Below the pieces are notes generated by a model. It searched no databases. It was not told the origin of the DNA and worked only from the letters and a program-made list of their open reading frames with translations. DNA of 64,000 nucleotides from a bacterium. Lineage in GTDB: Bacteria; CLD3; SB21. The translations under genes and the position numbers were made by a program. The stretch is taken from positions 110,889 through 174,888 of the forward strand of contig JABWCP010000008.1 in NCBI GenBank assembly GCA_013360215.1. The letters run 5' to 3'. Below are positions 18,497-25,929 of this stretch, one piece after another (position 1 is the stretch's first letter; the number at the start of each line of letters is the position of its first letter).

Positions 18497-18583
18497 TTAG
18501 ATGGCTTAGATGGCTTAGATGGCTTAGATGGCTTAGATGGCTTAGATGGCTTAGATGGCTTAGATGGCTTAGATGGCTTAGAT
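18497..18583. repeat. 9-bp tandem repeat, unit TTAGATGGC, nine full copies plus six bases
   Basis: Nine perfect head-to-tail copies of TTAGATGGC followed by TTAGAT, with no substitutions. Because the unit is a multiple of three, it stays open in several frames and translates as Leu-Asp-Gly or Leu-Arg-Trp repeats, but neither frame looks like a real gene. Perfect copies indicate recent slippage, so copy number probably varies between strains. Confidence 0.95.
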
Positions 18584-18663
18584 ATTCCCTATAATACCCA
18601 TAATATATCCTACGATAAGAATATAACAAAAAAAGCAGCTGAAATCTGTAGGTATTTTACTGA

Positions 18664-18694
18664 AAATCTTGTAGGTAATTTACCTACAAGATTT
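18664..18694. repeat. Perfect 31-bp palindrome (15-bp arms, 1-bp centre)
   Basis: The arms AAATCTTGTAGGTAA (18664-18678) and TTACCTACAAGATTT (18680-18694) are exact reverse complements around a single T. A related half-site, AAATCTGTAGGTATTT, lies just upstream (about 18640-18656). There is no T-run, so a simple terminator is unlikely; a dimer-binding operator or a cruciform or processed hairpin is possible. It lies 81 bases beyond the 9-bp array. Confidence 0.85.
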
Positions 18695-19030
18695 CGCTAA
18701 GAGTAAAAAAATCAACAAAAACAGATAGCCTTTCAAAAATATTTCATAGGTTACAAAAACAATCTCTCCTGCTGATTTGCTAAAGAGTCAGTGACCGCCT
18801 AAAAAATAAAAGATGGGGATGATGTAGTCATATAAAATCTTCAGCGAGGTTCTAAACTTCTATATGTATCAATTTTTTTACACCCTGCATTCTTACAGGA
18901 AATTCGTTAGATTGACTTTCCATAAGGCATTACGGTTAGCTCAACTCGTGCCTTTAAAATAATACATACAATTTCAAAATAATTATTTAATTTTAGTTAA
19001 CCGACCTTACGTATATCAAGAGATCTTTAC

Positions 19031-19372
19031 ATGGAAACATCATCCTTATTTACCATCATCGCCGCATTTCTCTCGCAATCACCCATTGTCGTCGTATGGA
19101 TTGTCGGCGCGGTATTGGCTTATCGGCAAAAGCCTGTTTATCCGCGAAAATCGCTGTTGATCATTATTGCCATGTTGCTTTTTCTCGGCCAACTTTTTAT
19201 TAACACCATTCTTAATATCGTATTCCCGATGATGTGGGATACCCAGCAACTGCTCCTGAGCTACAACGTCAAAGCGATGGTTACATCCATGATCATGACG
19301 GCGGGCTGGATTTTGATTATGATGGCGTTATTTATGAAGGAAAAATCCCGTGACGGATTCGGACAAAACTGA
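19031..19372 (+). CDS. Small three-helix membrane protein, unknown
   Basis: A 113-residue protein with three clear hydrophobic segments (about residues 9-28, 38-62 and 82-103) joined by short polar loops and a charged C-terminus. No family is recognised. The codon pattern is consistent with a true gene: no frame competitors, and an ATG start after a long non-coding region. It converges on truA with only six bases between the two genes, so no separate terminator fits there. Inner-membrane location is inferred. Confidence 0.6.
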   Translation: METSSLFTIIAAFLSQSPIVVVWIVGAVLAYRQKPVYPRKSLLIIIAMLLFLGQLFINTILNIVFPMMWDTQQLLLSYNVKAMVTSMIMTAGWILIMMALFMKEKSRDGFGQN

Positions 19373-19378
19373 GAAAAT

Positions 19379-20158
19379 TTACCGGATCGCGAGAAAAGGT
19401 TCCAAGGTTTGTAAGCGCTCGTCGTTTTTATAATATACCCGTTCTAAAAACAATCCCGACGGCGGCGCCGTGAGACGCGCCAGTGACGGCGACGTTTGAC
19501 GAAAAAGGCCTGCGATATCGCCCGGCTTCATATTACCGCGCCCGACTTCCGCCAGTATTCCCGTTATCTGACGCACCATCTTCCACAAAAAATGAGAACC
19601 GACGACCCGTATCAAAATAAGATCACCCCGCGACTCGATGCGCAGTTCTTCCAGGTTCACTTTGGTTGAATCGGCCTCCCCGTCTTTGGCCGCAAAGTTT
19701 TTGAAATCTTTGAGCCCGACAAAAAAACGGGACGCCTCTTGCATCCGGGCAAGATCAAGTTCGTCTTTGATCCACCACACAAAACGTTTTCCGAACGCAC
19801 TGCGACGACGGGAAATCTGATAGAGATAGCTCCGCGCGACGGCATCATGACGCGCGTGAAATGACCCCGGCGCTTTTTCGATTTGTTTGATGTGAATATC
19901 GTGCGGCAGACGATCATTGACCGCGAGGCGAAATTTATACGGATCCAGAACGGTCGTACAATCCAGGTGGGCCACTTGGTGCAGTGCATGCACGCCGCTG
20001 TCCGTTCGTCCCGCGCCCTGAAAATCAAAATTTTTGTTTCGCAGCTCTTCCGTGATCGCGTACATCAGCGTGCCCTGGACAGTATGTGTATCTTTCTGCA
20101 CTTGCCAGCCGCTATACCGCGTGCCTTCGTATTCGAGCGTGAGTTTGTATCGGGGCAT
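19379..20158 (-). CDS. truA: tRNA pseudouridine(38-40) synthase TruA
   Basis: A 259-residue enzyme that converts uridines 38-40 in the anticodon arm of many tRNAs to pseudouridine. The catalytic motif Gly-Ala-Gly-Arg-Thr-Asp-Ser-Gly-Val-His-Ala lies at residues 48-58 with the nucleophilic Asp53. The N-terminal Tyr-Glu-Gly-Thr-Arg-Tyr-Ser-Gly-Trp-Gln segment and the C-terminal Phe-Leu-Trp-Lys-Met-Val-Arg-Gln-Ile block are both typical. Length matches the family. It stands alone on the minus strand between a small membrane-protein gene and the second R-M island. Confidence 0.95.
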   Translation of the reverse strand: MPRYKLTLEYEGTRYSGWQVQKDTHTVQGTLMYAITEELRNKNFDFQGAGRTDSGVHALHQVAHLDCTTVLDPYKFRLAVNDRLPHDIHIKQIEKAPGSFHARHDAVARSYLYQISRRRSAFGKRFVWWIKDELDLARMQEASRFFVGLKDFKNFAAKDGEADSTKVNLEELRIESRGDLILIRVVGSHFLWKMVRQITGILAEVGRGNMKPGDIAGLFRQTSPSLARLTAPPSGLFLERVYYKNDERLQTLEPFLAIR

Positions 20159-20359
20159 GATTTAAACAAGAAATTGCAAATCAATATCTATTGGATCGTG
20201 ATTCGCATAAGGAAGGAATTCGGGACACGAAATTGTCATTAACCACTCAACTTGAAAAATAATAAAGATTTAAACTTGCTCGTGATATGCTGAGTTTGTC
20301 GAAGTATCACCACGCTAGACGCAATATCCGAGTTGTATGAAACCTCGGTTTCTATATCT

Positions 20360-21364
20360 CTATAATTTTTTGTTTAAAAAAAGAACTTCAGAAGGTTTCC
20401 AACCGGTCGCATTTCGGTCAGCGAGTTCAAGCCAACGTTTTATTCTTTTGTTAGGCGGAACAGATTCTTTCCAATACTCTACAAATAAAGCGTCTTCCAT
20501 TGTTTTTGCGGCATTTATCATTTCATCTTCAATGTCTGATAACGCCCTGTGAATATACAATCCACCTCGAATACTGTCAGAAGCCATTGCAACACTTCCT
20601 GCTGAAAATAAATCTCTTGCTTGGGAAGCCAAAACACCGTGATAAGTTAATAAATACATAGCAACATCATTGTATTTATTTTTCACACGCGAACCCGCAA
20701 CAATTTTCGGACACAATAAAGATGCTTCTGCTCTCAGCTTCCTTTTTTCTGATTGCGAAAGCTCCGTGTATAGTCTAACCTGAATAGGCAAAGTGTGTTC
20801 TTGTTCGGGTTTTTCTTCTATCCACCAAAGACGTTCGCCTTCTTTTAATCTTGCCTTTGCGTATTCTCTGATATAACGCATTTTCTTTTCAATTGGTAAA
20901 ACAGAAAAGTCATCGTATGAAATTTTCATTTGCTCAAATAATGAAGATTTCGCGTCTATTTCTAATTCAAACCTCGGAACATGCGATGTCCTAACGTGAA
21001 TTACGCACTCCTGATATGATTGCCATTTTACCTCCGGCAAACCACCCATTTTACCAAACACAACATAAATAAATACAACCTCTTTGTTTCGGAATGTTTC
21101 AAATACACTGTTAGCAACACTTCTCCAATTATCTTTTTCTGTGAATTTTACTTCTATTCCGTACTCTCCAACGGCAATATCGGGAAATGCATAAGGGTGC
21201 GGATTGTAATCTATTTCAACTTTACTATCTGTGATAAGAGTTTTAAGAATGTCTCTTACCCTATTCTCAAATACTTTTGACGAAGAAAATACATTTTTTT
21301 GCGCTTCGTACGTTAATTGTTGCGCCAATTTGTTAAGAATATCTTCAAATTCTTTTTTTTTCAT
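20360..21364 (-). CDS. Type II restriction endonuclease, PD-(D/E)xK type
   Basis: The 334-residue product follows directly on an m5C methylase gene. It has a PD-(D/E)xK nuclease core: Phe-Pro-Asp-Ile-Ala (Asp62) and Gly-Ile-Glu-Val-Lys (Glu71, Lys73). The Asn-Pro-His-Pro-Tyr-Ala-Phe-Pro-Asp stretch resembles nucleases partnered with Dcm-type methylases. The C-terminal half carries a helical region with Gly-Ser-Arg-Val-Lys-Asn-Lys-Tyr-Asn-Asp, probably for recognition. Its start lies one base after the methylase stop, so expression is coupled. The sequence is AT-rich against its surroundings. Cleavage specificity cannot be read from the sequence. Confidence 0.82.
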   Translation of the reverse strand: MKKKEFEDILNKLAQQLTYEAQKNVFSSSKVFENRVRDILKTLITDSKVEIDYNPHPYAFPDIAVGEYGIEVKFTEKDNWRSVANSVFETFRNKEVVFIYVVFGKMGGLPEVKWQSYQECVIHVRTSHVPRFELEIDAKSSLFEQMKISYDDFSVLPIEKKMRYIREYAKARLKEGERLWWIEEKPEQEHTLPIQVRLYTELSQSEKRKLRAEASLLCPKIVAGSRVKNKYNDVAMYLLTYHGVLASQARDLFSAGSVAMASDSIRGGLYIHRALSDIEDEMINAAKTMEDALFVEYWKESVPPNKRIKRWLELADRNATGWKPSEVLFLNKKL

Positions 21365-21365
21365 C

Positions 21366-22421
21366 TTACAAAAGACAGTCTTTTACTGATTGCGCAATGT
21401 GCCAGGCCAATACAGGCGGGACAGCGTTTCCGATTTGTCGTTCAGTTTCTCTAAGTTTTGCTTCAAAGATAAAATTGTCCGGAAAAGACTGAATACGCGC
21501 GGCCTCTCTCATAGATAATCTACGTGGCAATGAATAGTGAAATTGAATATTCCCGTGACATTCAGCCCTAATTGTGAAAGCGGGCTTTGATGGCTCTAAT
21601 CTTCTTCCGCCTTGCTCGCCGCTTTTTTTTGCTAAACTCCATATATGGTTAATCTGCTCATTTTCATTTACCTTTTCCAAATCGTGAATTGCGTCATAAC
21701 TTGTAAGCCAATTTTCTTTTTGTCTAACTGTTTTAGGCGGGACAAACGACTTAACGTCTTTTGCCGTTCCAACAATAAAAACACGCTCTCTACTTTGTGG
21801 AACGCCATAATCCGCTGAATGATACAACTGATAACTTATATTATATCCTAACTCATTAAAATCGTGAAGAATCTTATTAAGTGATTCTCGTCGCGTCTTC
21901 ATTAATAATCCTTTTACGTTTTCCGCAACAAATACTTTTGGATTCGTGAGTTTTATTGCTTCTATCATATAAGTATAAAGGCTACTTCTTTTTCCATTTA
22001 CACCCAAACCTTTTCCGTTTATTGAAATGTCTTGGCAAGGAAAACCCCCAATTAAAACATCTGCTTGGGAAGGAAGTTTTCCTATATAATCACGAATATC
22101 TCCGCAATGAATATTACTGTCAATATTTCTTGAATAACTTTTACAAGCATACGGATTTAGTTCATTAGCCCATTTAATTTCAAATGGATTTTTATAATAT
22201 TCATTTCCGAAAATTGAAAATCCGCCTATAAAACCCAAATCCATTCCTCCGCAACCAGAAAACAAAGAAACTATTGAAAATTTTTTTTTCTTTTTCAAAA
22301 TACTTTGCGAAACCCTTCTTTGCATTGTTTTCAACTTAACGATTGTCGTTTCGTTAGCGGCAATCGTTAGAACGTCATTGTCCAACTCTGCATATTGTTC
22401 TCTTATTGCTGTTTTCTGCAT
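21366..22421 (-). CDS. DNA (cytosine-5) methyltransferase of a type II R-M system
   Basis: A 351-residue C5-cytosine methylase with all main motifs in order. Motif I is Phe-Ser-Gly-Cys-Gly-Gly (54-59) and motif IV is Gly-Gly-Phe-Pro-Cys-Gln with nucleophile Cys129. Motif VI is Glu-Asn-Val (167-169) and motif VIII is Arg-Glu-Arg-Val-Phe-Ile-Val-Gly. A variable target-recognition region precedes motif IX Arg-x-Ala-Ala-Arg-Ile-Gln-Ser-Phe-Pro and motif X Gln-Ile-Gly-Asn-Ala-Val-Pro-Pro. About 48 extra residues precede motif I. It lies between a controller gene (2-base gap) and the endonuclease gene, forming a complete C-M-R operon. Confidence 0.95.
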   Translation of the reverse strand: MQKTAIREQYAELDNDVLTIAANETTIVKLKTMQRRVSQSILKKKKKFSIVSLFSGCGGMDLGFIGGFSIFGNEYYKNPFEIKWANELNPYACKSYSRNIDSNIHCGDIRDYIGKLPSQADVLIGGFPCQDISINGKGLGVNGKRSSLYTYMIEAIKLTNPKVFVAENVKGLLMKTRRESLNKILHDFNELGYNISYQLYHSADYGVPQSRERVFIVGTAKDVKSFVPPKTVRQKENWLTSYDAIHDLEKVNENEQINHIWSLAKKSGEQGGRRLEPSKPAFTIRAECHGNIQFHYSLPRRLSMREAARIQSFPDNFIFEAKLRETERQIGNAVPPVLAWHIAQSVKDCLL

Positions 22422-22422
22422 A

Positions 22423-22737
22423 TCAATTATGCCTTTGCTTTTTGTAATACTTCACTTTTTCTTCCGCAATTTTGAGAATGTCTTTTGTATAATCTTCTTC
22501 CATTATTTCATAAGCGACTTTATCGCTTAGGAAGGAAACAAGTAATGGCTTTGAATTAACGGAAAACAGTTCGGCTAATTTTTCAATTATTTCCTTGTTC
22601 GCGTTGCGTTCATTCCTTTCAATCTTTCCAAGAGTTGACGGATCAATATCGAGATGCGCCGCTACTTTTCGAAGAGGCAAACCGCTTTCTTCCCTTAGTT
22701 TTCTGATTGTGTCTCCAAAAGTTTCATTTTGCATCAT
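22423..22737 (-). CDS. XRE-type helix-turn-helix controller (C protein) of the R-M system
   Basis: About 104 residues from the ATG at 22737 (adjacent ATGs at 22743 and 22734 are alternatives, and the frame is open to 22785). An XRE domain covers roughly residues 8-65, with a helix-turn-helix around Leu-Arg-Lys-Val-Ala-Ala-His-Leu-Asp-Ile-Asp-Pro-Ser-Thr-Leu-Gly-Lys-Ile-Glu-Arg, and a charged C-terminal helix follows. It is the first gene of an operon with methylase and nuclease, the usual place of controller proteins that delay nuclease synthesis after entry into a new host. No ribosome-binding site precedes any of the ATGs, but a -35/-10 pair lies immediately upstream. This fits a leaderless message, as known for several C-protein genes. 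Confidence 0.82.
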   Translation of the reverse strand: MMQNETFGDTIRKLREESGLPLRKVAAHLDIDPSTLGKIERNERNANKEIIEKLAELFSVNSKPLLVSFLSDKVAYEIMEEDYTKDILKIAEEKVKYYKKQRHN

Positions 22738-22745
22738 AATCATGA

Positions 22746-22774
22746 ATAGTATATAGAAAATTGATTCAGGACAA
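22746..22774 (-). promoter_or_regulatory. Candidate promoter of the C-M-R operon (leaderless)
   Basis: On the minus strand TTGTCC (22769-22774) and TACTAT (22746-22751) are 17 bases apart, a good sigma-70-like arrangement. Transcription would begin about at 22739-22741, within a few bases of the ATG codons at 22743, 22737 and 22734. A message without a leader would explain the absent ribosome-binding site. Inferred from sequence only. Confidence 0.45.
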
Positions 22775-22783
22775 ACAGTGTCC
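22769..22783. promoter_or_regulatory. Candidate C-protein operator (inverted repeat)
   Basis: GGACA (22769-22773) and TGTCC (22779-22783) form a perfect 5-bp dyad with a 5-base spacer and overlap the -35 hexamer. A further GTCC lies at 22795-22798, so two overlapping half-site pairs may exist, as in autoregulating C-protein operators. Confidence 0.45.
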
Positions 22784-23080
22784 AAACATACGATGTCCTT
22801 AAAAAGGAATCAACAATTTTGTCTTTTTATAAAATATTTTTATTTAAAACCTAAAATTCGGAGAGTGAATGAGCTTGGTTGCCTCGCTTTTCTGTCTGTC
22901 AAATGTAACTTTGATGATGACTCATTCTATGGGCGCCCGTATCTCAATAGTCGAACACATTAAAACAAGAAAACGAAAAAAGGAAAGAAAAAATCCACCA
23001 ACAATCCTGCTAATTATGGACAATCCTATTATCGAACAGCAGCTTGTTTAAACATTTTAAATCAACCCAATTTGTAGATT
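22784..23080. other. AT-rich spacer upstream of the R-M controller
   Basis: Nearly 300 bases without a supported gene, between the controller promoter and the fabI terminator. Two short open frames (about 60 codons) lack a start context and family likeness. The stretch probably marks one border of the R-M island. No direct repeat or integrase was seen. Confidence 0.4.
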
Positions 23081-23112
23081 AAAAAACTCCGAGCCATGAC
23101 CGGCTCGGAGTT
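23081..23112 (-). terminator. Rho-independent terminator of fabI
   Basis: An 11-bp stem (AACTCCGAGCC at 23085-23095 pairing with GGCTCGGAGTT at 23102-23112) has a six-base loop, and on the minus strand it is followed by six T residues. It lies 31 bases after the fabI stop and separates fabI from the R-M island. Confidence 0.9.
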
Positions 23113-23143
23113 GTAATATTAATTCAAAAAATCAGATCCGCGA

Positions 23144-23911
23144 TCACATGCCGGTAATATTATATCCGCAGTCAACGTACATGATTTCACCGGTGATACC
23201 GCGCGAAAGCGGGCTGACCATAAACAGCGAAGCGTCGCCGACTTCGTCCACTTCCACATTGCGGCGGAGCGGCGCTTTTTGAGGCGTGATATCCAGTATT
23301 TTGGTAAATCCGGAAATGCCGCGTGCCGCTAGCGTATTGATCGGTCCTGCCGAAATCGCATTAACGCGGATATTGGACGGACCGAGATCGGCTGCCAGAT
23401 ATCGCACCGAGGCTTCGAGCGATGCTTTCGCTACGCCCATCACGTTATAACCGGGTATGACTTTTTCTGCGCCATAGTAGGTCAAGGCTACGATCGCACC
23501 GCCTTTTTCTTTCATCAGCGGCATCGCTTCGCGTGCCATACCGATCAATGAATACGCGCTGATGTCGTGGGCTACGCGAAATCCTTCGCGCGAAGTCGTA
23601 CTAAACGGTTTTTCCAAATCGTCTTTCTGTGCGTAAGCAATGGAGTGCACTAAAAAATCTATATGCGGCATGTCTTTGCTGACGGCTTCAAACAACCGCT
23701 TGATATCGTCATCTTTGGTCACATCGCAATCATAAAGCAGATTACTTCCTAGTTCGGTTGCGATTTCTTCGACATTGCGCTTGAGGCGTTCACCCTGGTA
23801 CGTAAAAGCCAGCTTGGCGCCTTCCCGTGCGAGGCTTTTGGCAATGGCATGGGCGATACTGCGCTTATTGGCAACGCCGCAAATCAATCCTTGTTTACCC
23901 TGCATCAGCAT
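23144..23911 (-). CDS. fabI: Enoyl-[acyl-carrier-protein] reductase (NADH) FabI
   Basis: A short-chain dehydrogenase-type enzyme that catalyses the last reduction of each fatty-acid elongation cycle. The start at 23911 (255 residues) is preceded by AGGAG and fits the family length; the frame open further upstream is not protein-like. The N-terminal nucleotide loop Gly-Val-Ala-Asn-Lys-Arg-Ser-Ile-Ala is characteristic of FabI. The catalytic Tyr155 and Lys162 (Tyr-x6-Lys) match E. coli Tyr156/Lys163. The Ser-Ile-Ala-Tyr-Ala segment and the C-terminal Ile-Thr-Gly-Glu-Ile-Met-Tyr-Val-Asp-Cys-Gly-Tyr motif are also present. It is a single gene ending at a strong terminator. Confidence 0.95.
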   Translation of the reverse strand: MLMQGKQGLICGVANKRSIAHAIAKSLAREGAKLAFTYQGERLKRNVEEIATELGSNLLYDCDVTKDDDIKRLFEAVSKDMPHIDFLVHSIAYAQKDDLEKPFSTTSREGFRVAHDISAYSLIGMAREAMPLMKEKGGAIVALTYYGAEKVIPGYNVMGVAKASLEASVRYLAADLGPSNIRVNAISAGPINTLAARGISGFTKILDITPQKAPLRRNVEVDEVGDASLFMVSPLSRGITGEIMYVDCGYNITGM

Positions 23912-24036
23912 AATGATAGTACTCCTGATTGTTAGTGTAAAAACCGGCGGAAATATAGCCAAACGAAAATTGCATAACAACTAAAAGATTCCCGTCACCG
24001 GTCGGACGCCTCAAAACGGTACGGCACCGACGTATT

Positions 24037-25491
24037 TCAAAAATCCACACTGATCACGGTTCGGCTTTTGGGCACCTGACTTTTGAGAGCGCCCTGATGC
24101 ATCACGCCGCATCCGAGCGCCGTTCCTTGCGACCGGACTACCACGCCGCCGGCCATACCGGGAAATTCACGGCGTATCGTCCCTGCTTCGACAAACGTTT
24201 CAATTTCCCTCGTATCGGTCAATTCGATAATATTACGGGAAATGTCGCGGCTAAAAAGTTGCGCCGCGTTGGTCGAAAGTTTCCACATATCGCCTTTACG
24301 GGTGCGTGCCAGACGCATCCCCACACGATGGGTAAAAAGCGCATTGAGCACCGATTCGCGACCGCGCCAATCTTCCGATGCGATGAATGTTTCATCGTCT
24401 TTGATGTGATAAACAAATTGATCCCAAAAGTTTTCATCAAAACCGAAAAGACCGGAAAAATATTTTCCCATGCCGCAGATTTCCGCATGCGAGGATCCAT
24501 CCAGCGCATACATTTTTTTGTGTTCCGCTTGCGCCGTTTTACCGGTGCGCACTTCGATGGCCTCATCAAGCCTGAATTTGGCAAGGAAAAACCCTTCGGG
24601 ATTGATCGCCGACGGCATCACGCGACGGGTCAGCGCTACGCGCGGGTCAAATGTCTTTTCCCCAAACGCCGTAATGCCCGGCAGCGCGGCTATACCCTCG
24701 GGCAGATCAAACGCTTCTAAATGCAAAGACGGATACCGTTTTAGTATCGTATCCACCAATCCTTCGTTTTCTTCTGCCGAAATCGTACAGGTCGAATAAA
24801 CCAGCGTCCCGCCGGGGCGAAGGGCTTTGAGTCCGCTCACGACTAATTGTTCTTGTATAAACGCAAATTTATTCAGATGACGCAAATTGCTGACGGCGGA
24901 TGGCGCTTTATGAATTACCCCCAGCGCCGAACACGGCGCGTCCACCAATACTTTCGTAAACGATCCGGGTACCAGATTTCCGATGCGCTCGCCCTGCATA
25001 TTGACCATCGCGGTATTGATCACACCGAGACGATCCAGATTATGCGAAAGGGTTTTGATGCGTTTGTCGTCGCGATCATTGGCTACCATACAGCCGCCGT
25101 TTTTCATCATCTGCGCCATTTGTGTGGTTTTGGAACCGGGTGCAGCCGACACATCCAAAACAAAATCCGACGCCGTGGGATTTAACACTATCGGTGGCAA
25201 CATCGAAGCGATACTTTGTATATAAAATAAGCCGAGGAAGTGTTCAATCGTTTTACTGATCCGCGCATCTTCGCCTTCCACCAGAAGTGCATCCGGCATG
25301 GACGGGATTTCCGTAAACCGAAAATTTTGTTGCGCAAGCCGATGGATGAAATCCGTTTTGTTGAACTTCAGCGTATTCACACGAAGCGCCGTACGTCGCT
25401 CAAAATCCAGGCCTTGCGAAAACGCGTCCGCGTATTCGCCGGGAAATAATTTAAGATATTCTTTTAACGCTTCCGGTATTTCGATCGGCAT
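24037..25491 (-). CDS. RsmF-like rRNA (cytosine-C5)-methyltransferase with C-terminal PUA-like domain
   Basis: A 484-residue member of the NOL1/NOP2/Sun family. The SAM site Asp-Val-Ser-Ala-Ala-Pro-Gly-Ser-Lys-Thr-Thr-Gln lies at residues 113-124. The two family cysteines are in Asp-Ala-Pro-Cys-Ser-Ala-Leu-Gly (Cys187) and Tyr-Ser-Thr-Cys-Thr (Cys235, the nucleophile). The roughly 200-residue C-terminal extension resembles the RsmF/YebU arrangement, which methylates C1407 of 16S rRNA in E. coli; the RsmB N-terminal NusB-like domain is absent. The target base here is inferred. The gene stands alone between fabI and priA. Confidence 0.85.
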   Translation of the reverse strand: MPIEIPEALKEYLKLFPGEYADAFSQGLDFERRTALRVNTLKFNKTDFIHRLAQQNFRFTEIPSMPDALLVEGEDARISKTIEHFLGLFYIQSIASMLPPIVLNPTASDFVLDVSAAPGSKTTQMAQMMKNGGCMVANDRDDKRIKTLSHNLDRLGVINTAMVNMQGERIGNLVPGSFTKVLVDAPCSALGVIHKAPSAVSNLRHLNKFAFIQEQLVVSGLKALRPGGTLVYSTCTISAEENEGLVDTILKRYPSLHLEAFDLPEGIAALPGITAFGEKTFDPRVALTRRVMPSAINPEGFFLAKFRLDEAIEVRTGKTAQAEHKKMYALDGSSHAEICGMGKYFSGLFGFDENFWDQFVYHIKDDETFIASEDWRGRESVLNALFTHRVGMRLARTRKGDMWKLSTNAAQLFSRDISRNIIELTDTREIETFVEAGTIRREFPGMAGGVVVRSQGTALGCGVMHQGALKSQVPKSRTVISVDF

Positions 25492-25929
25492 AAATAAAGT
25501 GTGTTAAACAGTGGATTGCAATCGGGCTAAATAACAACCTTTTGGCAATAGTGCAACGACGAATTGTAAAATCGCGTCGTGTGGGTGATCTCGCTATTTC
25601 ATTTGCATGTGCTTATAACCAGAAGAGCGGGATTCTACCGTGCCACGAAATTCCTGCTCGCTAAGTCGCTGAGACGCAAAGACATAAAAATTAATATATC
25701 GAAAAAAACTTTTCCTCTTCCCTTTGCGACTTTGCGAGAACGAATGCGGCATACTACGGCGCAAAAAACGACATAAAAGGTTTCATAATTTACACAAACT
25801 TTAATAACAACGCGGAATTCAAGAACACTTTTGAAGTTGACTGTACCATTACGAGATATTTACATAACATAATCTTTGCCTTTGATCGTATGGCATCCTT
25901 AGATTGCGCGCAATCTACAAAGGATACTC
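25492..25929. other. Intergenic region upstream of priA
   Basis: This 438-base gap lies between the divergent RsmF-like gene and priA. Its only recognised element is copy 2 of the dispersed inverted repeat. A 65-codon open frame over it (25579-25776) is an artefact of the repeat. The AAAGGAT just before the priA ATG serves as ribosome-binding site. Confidence 0.45.
25657..25739. repeat. Dispersed intergenic inverted repeat, copy 2
   Basis: The left arm CTCGCTAAGTCGCTGAG begins at 25657 and is followed by GACGCAAAG. The right arm CTTTGCGACTTTGCGAG (25722-25738) is its imperfect reverse complement, with about 14 of 17 positions pairing. It shares the arm consensus with the copies at 0.37, 44.92 and 45.08 kb. 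Confidence 0.75.

Larger units (their letters stand above)
18231..19030. other. Long non-coding region with minisatellite, palindrome and gene fragment
   Basis: An 800-base AT-rich divergent gap between the hypothetical lipoprotein gene and a rightward membrane-protein gene. It contains a 9-bp tandem array, a perfect 31-bp palindrome (both listed separately), and at about 18791-18818 a near-identical copy of a short stretch of the CGNR gene start found near 14.48 kb. Two open frames of 69 and 83 codons crossing the array are repeat artefacts. No RNA gene was recognised. Confidence 0.6.

Noticed and set aside
18497..18583. CRISPR array
   Set aside because: The repeats are 9 bp and contiguous, without spacers, and no cas gene is present.
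18385..18700. Two open frames encoding Leu-Arg-Trp and Leu-Asp-Gly repeats
   Set aside because: They exist only because the 9-bp unit is a multiple of three and contains no stop; flanking sequence is not coding-like.
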